A stretch of DNA of 42,664 nt from Streptomyces lichenis (GTDB lineage Bacteria > Actinomycetota > Actinomycetes > Streptomycetales > Streptomycetaceae): NCBI RefSeq assembly GCF_023218175.1, contig NZ_JALPTH010000044.1:1-42664 (forward strand), in the 5' to 3' direction. A model generated the notes under the pieces. The model was not told the origin of the DNA, made no database searches, and worked only from the letters and a program-made list of their open reading frames with translations. Below, one piece after another: positions 15,150-23,351 of the stretch. Made by a program: the position numbers and the translations under genes. Numbering within the stretch: the stretch's first letter is position 1; each line of letters opens with the position of its first letter.

Positions 15150-16633
15150 GCCCGGAGAGCCGGCAGAGGCCGGAGAGCCAGCAGAGCCCGGAGAACCCGC
15201 AGAGCCCGGAGAGCCCGTGGCGGGACACCGACCGGTACGGCCGCCCGGACCGGCTCGCGCAGGGGCACCCGGACGGGCCGGTGGCCGTCGCGGTCGCGAC
15301 CGAGCCGGAGGCGCTGCGGCGGCGGGCGCTGGAGGCGCTGACCCGGGCCCGGGCGCGCACCTCGCTGCTGACCGAGTGCGTGGACGAACGCGATCTGACC
15401 GCGCAGCACTCGCCGCTGATGTCGCCGCTGGTCTGGGACCTGGCGCACATCTCCAACCAGGAGGAGCAGTGGCTGGTCCGGGCGGTGGCGGGCGCGCCCG
15501 CGATCCGCCCGGACATCGACTCCATCTACGACGCCTTCGAGCATCCGCGTTCGGCCCGGCCGACGCTGCCGCTGCTCGCCCCGGCGGAGGCCCGGTCCTA
15601 CGCCCTGGACGTGCGCGGCCGGGTGCTGGACGTGCTGGAGCGCACCCCGCTGGAGGGCCGGCCGCTGCTGGACGCGGCGTTCGCCTTCGGCATGGTCGCC
15701 CAGCACGAGCAGCAGCACGACGAGACCATGCTCATCACCCACCAGCTGCGCCAGGGGGCGCCCGCGCTGACCGCGCCCGAGCCGCCGTCGGACGGCGCCG
15801 GCGCGGTGGGGCTGCCGGCCGAGGTGCGGGTGCCCGGCGGGCCGTTCACCATGGGCACCTCCACCGAGCCCTGGGCGCTGGACAACGAGCGCCCGGCGCA
15901 CGTCCGGGTGGTGCCGGAGTTCTTCATCGACACGGTCCCGGTGACCAACGGCGCCTATCTGCGGTTCATCGAGGGCGGCGGCTACGGCGACGAGCGCTGG
16001 TGGGCGCCGGAGGGCTGGGCGCAGATCAAGGCCCACTCCATCGGCGCGCCGCTGTTCTGGCGGCGGGAGGGCGGGCAGTGGCTGCGGCGCCGGTTCGGCG
16101 TGGTGGAGCCGGTGCCGCTGGACGAGCCGGTGCTGCATGTCAGCTGGTACGAGGCCGACGCCTACGCCCGCTGGGCCGGGCGGCGGCTGCCCACCGAGGA
16201 GGAGTGGGAGAAGGCGGCCCGCCACGATCCGGCCACCGGCCGCTCGCTGCGCTACCCCTGGGGCGACGAGGACCCGGCCCCGGGCCACGCCAACCTGGGC
16301 CAGCGCCATCTGCGGCCCGCCCCGGCCGGCAGCTATCCGGCCGGGCGCTCCCCGCTGGGCGTACGGCAGTTGATCGGGGACGTCTGGGAGTGGACGTCCA
16401 GCGACTTCCTGCCGTACCCCGGGTTCGCCGCCTTCCCCTACCGGGAGTACTCGGAGGTGTTCTTCGGGCCCGGCCACAAGGTGCTGCGCGGCGGCTCGTT
16501 CGCGGTGGACGCGGTGGCCTGCCGGGGCACCTTCCGCAACTGGGACCTGCCGGTGCGCCGGCAGATCTTCTCCGGGTTCCGCACCGCGCGGGACGCGGAC
16601 GGCGGCACGACCGACGCTCCGGGGGGCCGCTGA
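15146..16633 (+). CDS. egtB: Sulfoxide synthase EgtB
   Basis: A 495-residue non-haem iron enzyme that couples gamma-glutamylcysteine (or cysteine) to N-alpha-trimethylhistidine with O2. The DinB-like N-terminal domain has LAHISNQEEQW (H101) and H187-x3-H191-x-E193 (HEQQHDE), the iron-binding motif. The C-terminal FGE/sulfatase-modifying domain has VPGGPFTMGTS, SWYEADAYARWAGRRLPTEE, GDVWEWTSSDF, LRGGSFAV and FSGFRTAR. Typical EgtB is about 430-450 residues; here about 45 extra N-terminal residues are Pro/Glu/Ser/Gln repeats of low complexity. It starts at ATG 15146, overlapping the egtA stop by four bases, and overlaps the egtC start by one base. Confidence 0.95.
   Translation: MSPESRQRPESQQSPENPQSPESPWRDTDRYGRPDRLAQGHPDGPVAVAVATEPEALRRRALEALTRARARTSLLTECVDERDLTAQHSPLMSPLVWDLAHISNQEEQWLVRAVAGAPAIRPDIDSIYDAFEHPRSARPTLPLLAPAEARSYALDVRGRVLDVLERTPLEGRPLLDAAFAFGMVAQHEQQHDETMLITHQLRQGAPALTAPEPPSDGAGAVGLPAEVRVPGGPFTMGTSTEPWALDNERPAHVRVVPEFFIDTVPVTNGAYLRFIEGGGYGDERWWAPEGWAQIKAHSIGAPLFWRREGGQWLRRRFGVVEPVPLDEPVLHVSWYEADAYARWAGRRLPTEEEWEKAARHDPATGRSLRYPWGDEDPAPGHANLGQRHLRPAPAGSYPAGRSPLGVRQLIGDVWEWTSSDFLPYPGFAAFPYREYSEVFFGPGHKVLRGGSFAVDAVACRGTFRNWDLPVRRQIFSGFRTARDADGGTTDAPGGR
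15149..15217 (+). repeat. Short in-frame repeats at the start of egtB
   Basis: The first ~23 codons of egtB are made of repeating GAGAGC/CAGAGCCCGGAGA blocks, coding for SPES, RPES, SPEN and SPES units. This looks like slippage-prone, species-specific DNA added before the conserved DinB domain. Confidence 0.7.
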
Positions 16634-17391
16634 TGTGCCGCCATATCGCCTGTCTGGGGCCGCCGGTGCCGCTCGGCGAGGTGCTGACGGTGCCGGAGCA
16701 CGGGCTGTACCGGCAGTCCTGGGAGCCGCGCCGGCAGCGCAACGGCACGGTCAACGCCGACGGTTTCGGGGTGGGCTGGTACGCGGACGGTGATCCGCGG
16801 CCGGCCCGCTACCGGCGCGCCGGGCCGATCTGGGCCGATCTGTCCTTCGCCGACCTGGCCCGGGTGGTGCGCTCCGGGGCGCTGCTGGCCGCGGTCCGGG
16901 ACGCCACCCTGTCCGGCGCGGACGCGGAGGCGGCGGCCGCGCCGTACGCCTCCGGGCGCTGGTTGTTCAGCCACAACGGGGCGGTCAGCGGCTGGCCGGG
17001 CTCGCTGGCGCCGGTGGCCGGGCGGCTGCCGCACACCGAGCTGCTGTCACTGGAGGCCCGCAACGACTCGGCGCTGGTGTGGGCGCTGGTGCTGCACCGG
17101 CTGGTGGCGGGCGAGGAGCCGGCCGCCGCGCTGGCCGAGACCGTGTACGACGTGGCCGAGGCCGCGCCCGCCTCCCGGCTGAACCTGCTGCTCACCGACG
17201 GCGAGACCATCGCCGCCACCCGCTGGGGCGACTCCCTGTGGTACCTGGCGGATCCCGCCGCGGGCCGCACGGTGGTGGCCTCGGAACCGTACGACGACCA
17301 TCCGGCCTGGTGCGAGGTGCCCGACCGCACCGTGCTCACGGCCGGACGTACCGACATCTCCCTCACCCCGCTCAAGGAGCCACCCGCGTGA
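16633..17391 (+). CDS. egtC: Gamma-glutamyl hercynylcysteine sulfoxide hydrolase EgtC
   Basis: A 252-residue class II glutamine amidotransferase-type hydrolase that removes the glutamyl group from the EgtB product. It starts MCRHIACLG, with Cys2 as the N-terminal nucleophile once Met is removed. NADGFGVGWYADGDP, the RDAT and WLFSHNGAVSGW blocks are the conserved Ntn-hydrolase motifs of this family. The ATG at 16633 overlaps the egtB stop by one base and the gene overlaps egtD by four bases (GTGA). Length is normal. Confidence 0.94.
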   Translation: MCRHIACLGPPVPLGEVLTVPEHGLYRQSWEPRRQRNGTVNADGFGVGWYADGDPRPARYRRAGPIWADLSFADLARVVRSGALLAAVRDATLSGADAEAAAAPYASGRWLFSHNGAVSGWPGSLAPVAGRLPHTELLSLEARNDSALVWALVLHRLVAGEEPAAALAETVYDVAEAAPASRLNLLLTDGETIAATRWGDSLWYLADPAAGRTVVASEPYDDHPAWCEVPDRTVLTAGRTDISLTPLKEPPA

Positions 17392-18353
17392 GCCCGTTCC
17401 TGATCACCCGTACCCTTCCTGAGGACGCCACCGGCGCCGATCTGCGCGCCGATGTGCTGCACGGGCTGACCCGCACGCCCAAGGAGCTGCCGCCGAAGTG
17501 GTTCTACGACGCCCGCGGCAGTGAGCTGTTCGAGGAGATCACCCGGCTGCCGGAGTACTACCCGACCCGGGCCGAGCGGGAGATCCTGCTCGCCCGGGCC
17601 GGGGAGATCGCGGCGGCGACCGGGGCCCGGACCCTGGTGGAGCTGGGCTCGGGCTCCTCGGAGAAGACCCGCCATCTGATCGACGCGCTGCTGCCGGGTC
17701 TGGAGGACTACGTCCCGGTGGATGTGAGCGAGAGCGCGCTGCGCGGCGCCGCCGAGAGCCTGGAAAAGGACCTGCCGGAGCTGCGGATCCACGCCCTGGT
17801 CGCCGACTTCACCCGGGGCCTGGCGCTGCCGGGGACGCCCGGGCCTCGGCTGGTGGCCTTCCTCGGCGGCACCCTCGGCAATCTGCTGCCCGAGGAGCGG
17901 GCGACCTTCCTGCGCTCGGTGCGCACTCTGCTCGCCCCCGGGGACGCGCTGCTGATGGGCACCGACCTGGTGAAGGACGAGGCGACCCTGGTGGCCGCGT
18001 ACGACGACGCGGCGGGGGTGACGGCCGCGTTCAACAAGAACGTGCTGTCGGTGCTGGCCCGGGAGCTGGGCGCGGACGCGGACCCGGACGACTTCGAGCA
18101 TGTCGCGGTCTGGGACCCGGAGCGCGAGTGGATCGAGATGCGGCTGCGGGCCCGGCACGCGCTGACGGTGAAGTTCCCGGAGCTGGACCTCGCGGTGCCG
18201 TTCGAGGCGGGCGAGGAGCTGCGCACCGAGGTGTCGGCGAAGTTCCGCCGCGAGCGGGTGCGCGACGAACTGGCCGAGGCCGGTATGGAGTTGGCCCACT
18301 GGTGGACGGACGAGCAGGGGCGGTTCGCCCTGTCGCTGGCCACGGCGGTGTGA
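17388..18353 (+). CDS. egtD: L-histidine N-alpha-methyltransferase EgtD
   Basis: A 321-residue SAM-dependent enzyme that trimethylates histidine to hercynine, the first committed step of ergothioneine synthesis. KWFYDARGSELFEEITRLPEYYPTR carries the histidine-binding Tyr residues; LVELGSGSSEKT (84-94) is the SAM loop; VAFLGGTLGNL and FNKNVL are also characteristic. The GTG start at 17388 overlaps the egtC stop. It is the last gene of the operon; no EgtE-type PLP lyase gene follows. A hairpin about 80 bases downstream should end the transcript. Confidence 0.95.
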   Translation: MSPFLITRTLPEDATGADLRADVLHGLTRTPKELPPKWFYDARGSELFEEITRLPEYYPTRAEREILLARAGEIAAATGARTLVELGSGSSEKTRHLIDALLPGLEDYVPVDVSESALRGAAESLEKDLPELRIHALVADFTRGLALPGTPGPRLVAFLGGTLGNLLPEERATFLRSVRTLLAPGDALLMGTDLVKDEATLVAAYDDAAGVTAAFNKNVLSVLARELGADADPDDFEHVAVWDPEREWIEMRLRARHALTVKFPELDLAVPFEAGEELRTEVSAKFRRERVRDELAEAGMELAHWWTDEQGRFALSLATAV

Positions 18354-18432
18354 CGGTGGTGAGTGATGCGAGCGGTGTGACGGTGTCGGTGTGACAGCGG
18401 CGGTGTGAGCCGCCGCGGTCGTCGAAGCCCCC

Positions 18433-18463
18433 GCCGGTCCCGGGATCCGTTCCCGGGGCCGGC
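18433..18463. terminator. Hairpin between egtD and the convergent DUF6891 gene
   Basis: Arms GCCGGTCCCGGGA (18433-18445) and TCCCGGGGCCGGC (18451-18463) pair over 13 positions with one G-T pair around a five-base loop. It lies between convergent genes, so it may terminate both transcripts. Confidence 0.75.
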
Positions 18464-18491
18464 CAGGCGGCTCCGCGGGTCGTCGGGGTGG

Positions 18492-19409
18492 TCAACCGGT
18501 CAGGCGGCGGCGCCAGTCGAGCGGGGTGACGGTGATGGCCCGGCCGGGGTTCCCGTCCCAGTCGGTGGCCAGTCCGGCCGTGCGCAGGGCGGCCACCACC
18601 TCATGGCCGACGGCCGCGGTGGTGCCGGATGAGTCGTCGAAGCCTCCGTAGTAAAGCGCCAGTCCGTGCCCGGCCGCGGCGGCGTCCGTGGACTGGGTGT
18701 GGAAGTAGACGAAGCCCCGGGCGTCCGGCGCGGCCTCGTCGCCGATCTCGCTGTGGCCGCAGTTCCGGCAGCAGGTGAAGTTCTCCCGGGCGGTGATCCC
18801 GGCCCGGTCCAGGGCGGTGAAGGCGCGGGTGAGCCGCTCGGGGTCGGTCTCGCCCTGCCAGCCGGACTGCTCGGCGACCCGCTCCCGCCACAGCCGGTCG
18901 GCCAGCGCCCGGGCCTGCTCCGGGGTGACCGGCCGCCGCTCGGGGGTGACGAGGTAGTCCTCCGCGAGCTCGGCCAGCTCGGCCCGGGAGGCGTAGCCGC
19001 CGGCCAGCACCTCCCGTATCCGCTCCTCCAGCCGCGCGCGCTCCTCCTCGGCCAGGTCGAGCGGCGGCACCGGGCGGACCGGGCCGGTGTCCAGCGGCGA
19101 CCAGTCGAGACCGGCGTCCCAGCCGCCGCGGCCGCGGGCCCAGCCGGTCAGCGCCGCGGTCACCGCCTCCGGCGTGCCCGCCGTCGCCCGGAAGTGCCGG
19201 TCGGGGGATCCGTCCCGGTGCTCCAGGGTGTAGCCGCCGCCGGCCTCGTGCCAGACCTGGGCGAAGACCTCGGGCAGGTCGGGTATGCGCTGGAGCACCA
19301 GGAAGCGGTCCCCCTCCCCGCCGATCCGCCGGACCAGCCGCGCCAGTTCATCGGAGGGCACCCGCGGGTACCGCTCCCCGTTCTCCGTCCGCACCGTGAT
19401 GTCGAGCAT
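18492..19409 (-). CDS. DUF6891-like protein
   Basis: A 305-residue soluble protein. The C-terminal half includes RAGITARENFTCCRNCGHSE, GFVYFHTQSTDAA and LYYGGFD, features I associate with the uncharacterised DUF6891 family; the CCRNCGH cluster could bind a metal. The N-terminal 100 residues (MLDITVRTENGERYPRVPS) resemble a separate small domain. Function unknown. It is convergent with egtD, so is not part of that operon, and its first 62 bases overlap the 3' end of olsA in another frame on the same strand, suggesting it follows olsB-olsA in one transcript. It has no PLP-enzyme lysine motif, so it is not EgtE. Confidence 0.7.
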   Translation of the reverse strand: MLDITVRTENGERYPRVPSDELARLVRRIGGEGDRFLVLQRIPDLPEVFAQVWHEAGGGYTLEHRDGSPDRHFRATAGTPEAVTAALTGWARGRGGWDAGLDWSPLDTGPVRPVPPLDLAEEERARLEERIREVLAGGYASRAELAELAEDYLVTPERRPVTPEQARALADRLWRERVAEQSGWQGETDPERLTRAFTALDRAGITARENFTCCRNCGHSEIGDEAAPDARGFVYFHTQSTDAAAAGHGLALYYGGFDDSSGTTAAVGHEVVAALRTAGLATDWDGNPGRAITVTPLDWRRRLTG

Positions 19410-20259
19410 GCCCTGACTCTGGCACGCCCCACTGACAATGCCCTTCGGCCGGCGGCCGGGGCGCGGGCGGCGACTCGCGGTCCGGGCGCAGTGCGTCCTG
19501 GGCGGCCCGGGCCAGGGAGCGCCGGTCGGCGGCGGCGGGGTGGTGGAAGGGGATCACCGGCAGCAGGGTCAGCTCGGCGGTGAGCCCGCCGGCCGCCGCC
19601 ACCCGCCACAGCGAGGCGGCGAGGGTGTCCTCACCGACGAACGCGGCCGGTCCGGTGGGCCGGTAGCCCAGGCGTACGGGCTGGATGGCGGCGCCCGCGT
19701 CGAGCGCGGCCTGGAAGGCGGCCGGGCGGAAGCGCCCCTGGGCGCGGCCGCACCAGGTGGAGCCCTCGGGGAAGACGACGACCCGGGAACCGGCGGTGAG
19801 GGCGGCGGCCATGGCGCGCACGGTGCCGGGCAGGGCGCGCAGCCGGTCCCGTTCGACGAACAGGGTGCCGGCCAGCGCGATGAGCGGCCCCAGCACCGGC
19901 CAGCGCCTCAGGTCGCTCTTGGCGAGCATCCGGCCCGGCAGGACGGCGCCGATGAGCGGGATGTCCAGCCAGGAGATGTGGTTCGCGGCGACCAGGTGCG
20001 GGCCGGGCGGTACGGTGCCGTGCACCCGTATCCGTACGCCGAAGGCGGCGAGCACCGCCCTGCACCACAGCCGGGTGAGCCGGGCCCGGGCGGTGCGGCC
20101 GGTGAGCGGGGCGAGCGGGGCCAGCAGCAGGCCGGTCAGGACGGCGAGTAGCCCGGCGGTGAGGCGGGCCAGCGTTCCGGCGAGGGAGGCGGGCCGGGCC
20201 CCGGGGCGGCTCGCGCACTCCTCGGGGGTGCAGGGCGCGGTGGGCAGCCAGGTGTTCAC
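19348..20259 (-). CDS. olsA: Lysophospholipid acyltransferase family protein, OlsA-like
   Basis: A 303-residue PlsC-type acyltransferase that adds a second acyl chain to a lyso-lipid. The catalytic HX4D is at H94-D99 in AANHISWLD; FVERDR and VVFPEGSTWCG are the later conserved blocks. A hydrophobic segment (about 30-60) should anchor it to the cytoplasmic membrane. It begins ten bases after the stop of an OlsB-like gene, so I infer that it acylates lyso-ornithine lipid to ornithine lipid. By sequence alone a phosphatidic-acid role remains possible. The last ~20 residues (GVPESGHARHHGADGERGA) look unconserved and lie in the overlap with the next gene. Confidence 0.83.
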   Translation of the reverse strand: MNTWLPTAPCTPEECASRPGARPASLAGTLARLTAGLLAVLTGLLLAPLAPLTGRTARARLTRLWCRAVLAAFGVRIRVHGTVPPGPHLVAANHISWLDIPLIGAVLPGRMLAKSDLRRWPVLGPLIALAGTLFVERDRLRALPGTVRAMAAALTAGSRVVVFPEGSTWCGRAQGRFRPAAFQAALDAGAAIQPVRLGYRPTGPAAFVGEDTLAASLWRVAAAGGLTAELTLLPVIPFHHPAAADRRSLARAAQDALRPDRESPPAPRPPAEGHCQWGVPESGHARHHGADGERGAVPAGALR

Positions 20260-20269
20260 GGCAGGCGCC

Positions 20270-21046
20270 TCAGACGGGGGCGAGGGAGAGGAAGTGGCGG
20301 AGGTAGCGGGGGTGTACGCGGTGCAGCGGGAGCAGCACGTACAGGTCGGCGACGCCGAAGTCGGGGTCGTGCGCGGGCGCTCCGCAGACCCAGGCGCCGA
20401 GCCGGAGGTAGCCGCGCAGCAGCGGGGGCAGCGGCGGACGGGGGCCGGTGTCGGCGAGGGCGCCGGGGGTCCACAGCTTCAGCGGGGTGACCTGGTACTC
20501 CTCGGGCGCCAGATGGCGCCGGCGGACGGTGTTCCAGGTGGCGGTGGCCAGGGTGCCGCCGTCGGCGAGCGGGACGGAGCAGCAGCCGCCGAGCCAGCCG
20601 TTGCCGGTGCGTACCAGGTAGCGGGCGATCCCGGCCCAGATCAGCGAGATCACGGCGCCGTTGCGGTGGGCGGGGTGGACGCAGGAGCGGCCGGCCTCCA
20701 CCAGGTGGTCGCGGACCGGGGCCAGCCGCCGCAGGTCGAACTCGCCCTCGGCGTAGAGGCGTCCGAGGATCCGGGCGCTGTCGGGCGGCAGCAGCCGGTA
20801 GGTGCCGACGACCTCCCCGGTGCTCTCCTCCCGTACCAGCAGATGGTCGCAGTAGGTGTCGAACTCGTCGCTGTCGATGCCGGGTTCGGGTCCGTCGAGG
20901 CGGGCGCCGAGCTCTCCGGCGAAGACCAGGTGGCGCAGCCGCTGGGCGGCGCACACCTCGTCCTGGTCCCGGGCGAGGGTGACGGTGTAGCGGGGCGCCG
21001 GGCCCTCGGTGGTGGCGGGTTCGAGCAGGTCGGGCGTGGCGGTCAT
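20270..21046 (-). CDS. olsB: GNAT-type ornithine N-alpha-acyltransferase, OlsB-like
   Basis: A 258-residue acyl-ACP-dependent acyltransferase of the OlsB/autoinducer-synthase-like GNAT branch. RYTVTLARDQDEVCAAQRLRHLVFAGELGA, DEFDTYCDHLLV, VGTYRLLPPD and AGRSCVHPAHRNGAVISLIWAG are the conserved blocks. It would transfer a 3-hydroxyacyl chain to the alpha-amino group of ornithine, giving lyso-ornithine lipid, a phosphate-free membrane lipid precursor. It sits just upstream of olsA. Ornithine lipids are known in S. coelicolor from a homologous pair, so this is a well-supported pathway assignment although not proof of substrate. Confidence 0.85.
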   Translation of the reverse strand: MTATPDLLEPATTEGPAPRYTVTLARDQDEVCAAQRLRHLVFAGELGARLDGPEPGIDSDEFDTYCDHLLVREESTGEVVGTYRLLPPDSARILGRLYAEGEFDLRRLAPVRDHLVEAGRSCVHPAHRNGAVISLIWAGIARYLVRTGNGWLGGCCSVPLADGGTLATATWNTVRRRHLAPEEYQVTPLKLWTPGALADTGPRPPLPPLLRGYLRLGAWVCGAPAHDPDFGVADLYVLLPLHRVHPRYLRHFLSLAPV

Positions 21047-21286
21047 GGCGGTCTCCTGCGTACGGCGGCGGAGCCGGGACGCGCGGCCGCGGCCCGGTCA
21101 CTCGTTTGTGCCGTCGCCGGCTGGATTCGGCGTGACCGCCCGGCGGAGTCCGGGTGTGCGGTGGCTGAAATGCCCGGGCGGGGCGTTCCACCGAGTCCGT
21201 GCGGTGGGCGCACGGGAATCCGGATGACCTCGCCGGTCCCCCGGCCGTAGCCTCCCAGGGGCACGACGGTGCGGAGGCGGGTCGCG

Positions 21287-21760
21287 GTGGAGATCACGGT
21301 GCAGTGGGTCAGGACGTCCTGGACCAAGGAGTCGCGGGGCGGGGAGGCGGCGGCCCGCAGGAACGCGGCACCGGTCGGGTTCGCCCTGCCGGCGCTGCCG
21401 GACGGGCTGGCGCACCGGGTCCGGATGTCCGAGGAGGACGGGTTCGCGCCGGTGGAGAGCCGGGTGGCGGTGCGCGAGGCCGGGGTGGTCCTCCGGATCG
21501 AGGGCGACCGGCTGCGGGTGCACACCCGGGTGGGGCCGCTGTACGGGCTGCCGCCCCGGCCGCGCAGACCGCCCGCGGTGCGGCTGGCCGCCGGCCAGTG
21601 GGTGCGCTGGCAGCTCAACTACCGCTTCAGCAGCGCCCTGGGCATCCGGGGCTGGTCCTACTGGCTGGACACCTTCAACGTCGCCTGCGGTCCGGCCCAC
21701 CCCGAGCTGTTCCTGGGTGAGCCGACCGTGGCCGTCGACGAGCGCGGCCCCGTCCGCTGA
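21287..21760 (+). CDS. Conserved-looking hypothetical protein
   Basis: A 157-residue protein with coding-like codon use. It has no signal peptide or membrane helix. Blocks include VEITVQWVRTSW at the start, VLRIEGDRLRVHTRVGPLYGLPP in the middle and WQLNYRFSSALGIRGWSYWLDTFNVACG near the end, suggesting a beta-rich fold. I place the start at the GTG at 21287 because GGAGG lies nine bases before it; the frame is open to another GTG at 21269. It is divergent from olsB with about 240 bases between. I do not recognise the family. Confidence 0.65.
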   Translation: MEITVQWVRTSWTKESRGGEAAARRNAAPVGFALPALPDGLAHRVRMSEEDGFAPVESRVAVREAGVVLRIEGDRLRVHTRVGPLYGLPPRPRRPPAVRLAAGQWVRWQLNYRFSSALGIRGWSYWLDTFNVACGPAHPELFLGEPTVAVDERGPVR

Positions 21761-21797
21761 GACGCGGTCGCGGGGGCCGCGCCCGCCGGCGGGCCGA

Positions 21798-23171
21798 TCA
21801 GCGGGCGACGCGGACCAGCTTGTGGTTGGCGAACTCCTCCATCCCGAACCGGCCCAGTTCGCGGCCGAAGCCGGAGCGCTTCACCCCGCCGAAGGGCAGC
21901 TCGGCGGCGCTCACGGCCGGGCCGCCGACGTACACCATGCCGGTCTGGAGCCGCTGGGCCACCCGCTCGGCCTGCTCGGGGTCGTCGCTCTGCACCGAGG
22001 CGCTCAGCCCGTACGGCGAGTTGTTGGCGAAGTCGACGGCCTCGTCCTCGGAGTCCACCCGGAAGAGCAGGGCGACCGGGCCGAACAGCTCCTCCTGGTA
22101 GGCGCGCATCTCGGGGGTGATCCCGGCCAGCACGGTGGGCTCGTACCAGGCGCCCGGGCGGTCGATGCGCTTGCCGCCGGCCAGCACGGTCGCCCCCTTG
22201 TCGACGGCGTCCCGCACCTGCTCGTCCAGCGTCTGGACCGCCTTCTCGGAGGAGAGCGGACCCATGAAGGTGTCGGGGTCGGTGGGGTCGCCGGGGATGA
22301 TCGCCCGGATGGCCTCGGTGTACTGCTCGGCGAAGGCGTCGTAGTGCTCGTCCAGCGCGATGATCCGCTTGGCGGCGTTGCAGGCCTGGCCGGCGTTGGC
22401 CATCCGGCCGCGGACGGTGTTCTTGACCACCCGGCCCAGGTCCGAGACGCCCAGGATGAGGTAGGGGTCGGAGCCGCCCAGTTCCAGGACGACCTTCTTG
22501 AGGTTGCGGCCCGCGATCTCGGCCACCGCGGCCCCGGCCCGCTCGGAGCCGGTGAGGGAGACGCCCTGGATCCGGTCGTCCGCGATCAGGTCGGCCACCT
22601 GGTCGTTGGTGGCGAAGACGTTGGTGTACGCGCCCTTGGGCAGGCCCGCGTCCTGGAACAGCCGCTCCATCGCCAGGGCGGACTCCGGGCACTGCGGGGC
22701 GTGCTTGAGCAGGATGCCGTTGCCGAGCATCAGGTTCGGCGCGGCGAACCGGGCCACCTGGTAGTAGGGGAAGTTCCACGGCATGATCCCGATCAGCGTG
22801 CCGACCGCCTCCTTGCGGATCACGGCCCGGCCGCCGGAGGCCACGTCGAGCTCCTCCTCGCGCAGGAACTCCTCGCCGTGGTCGGCGTAGTAGCGGTAGA
22901 TCGAGACGACCGTGCCGATCTCGCCGGCGGCCTGCTTGACAGGCTTGCCCATCTCGCGGGTGATGATCGCGGCGAGGTCCTCCGTACGCTCCTCGTAGAG
23001 GTCGGCCACCCGGTGCAGCACGGCGGCGCGGTCCGCCGGCGGGCGGGCCGCCCACTCCCGCTGGGCGGCGTCGGCGCGCTCCAGGGCGTCGCGCAGTTCG
23101 GCGTCGGTGGCGGTCGGGTACTCCCGCACGGTCTCGCCGGTCGCGGGGTTGACGATCTGGTAGCGCTCCAA
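21798..23171 (-). CDS. gabD: NADP-dependent succinate-semialdehyde dehydrogenase family
   Basis: A 457-residue aldehyde dehydrogenase closest to the GabD1-type NADP+ succinate-semialdehyde dehydrogenase. N133 (MPWNFPYYQVARF), E230 (LKKVVLELGGSDPYLIL) and C264 (NAGQACNAAKRI) form the active site. MERYQIVNPATGETVREYPT and the C-terminal FGGVKRSGFGRELG are typical of the subgroup. It would oxidise succinic semialdehyde to succinate in GABA use or the TCA bypass. The end of the GABA route lies in the same window as an SDH complex, but they are not in one operon. Start at ATG 23171. No gabT or gabP is next to it, so substrate is only inferred. Confidence 0.85.
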   Translation of the reverse strand: MERYQIVNPATGETVREYPTATDAELRDALERADAAQREWAARPPADRAAVLHRVADLYEERTEDLAAIITREMGKPVKQAAGEIGTVVSIYRYYADHGEEFLREEELDVASGGRAVIRKEAVGTLIGIMPWNFPYYQVARFAAPNLMLGNGILLKHAPQCPESALAMERLFQDAGLPKGAYTNVFATNDQVADLIADDRIQGVSLTGSERAGAAVAEIAGRNLKKVVLELGGSDPYLILGVSDLGRVVKNTVRGRMANAGQACNAAKRIIALDEHYDAFAEQYTEAIRAIIPGDPTDPDTFMGPLSSEKAVQTLDEQVRDAVDKGATVLAGGKRIDRPGAWYEPTVLAGITPEMRAYQEELFGPVALLFRVDSEDEAVDFANNSPYGLSASVQSDDPEQAERVAQRLQTGMVYVGGPAVSAAELPFGGVKRSGFGRELGRFGMEEFANHKLVRVAR

Positions 23172-23351
23172 GGCGTCCGCACCTCTTCTGTGGTTCGCGG
23201 TTCCGGAGAAGCCGCAGGTGGGACGAGCCCGAGCAGCTTTCCGGACGGTACGGACAAACGACTACCCCTCGGGCGGAACCGAACACCCGGACCTTCGGCC
23301 CTTCGTACGGCTCGCGTACGGCTTTCCTCCGGCGGTTCGCGGAGCCGGTCG

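Noticed and set aside
18492..19409. Missing egtE gene next to the ergothioneine operon
   Set aside because: The gene is on the opposite strand and its product has no PLP-binding Lys motif or aminotransferase-like pattern.
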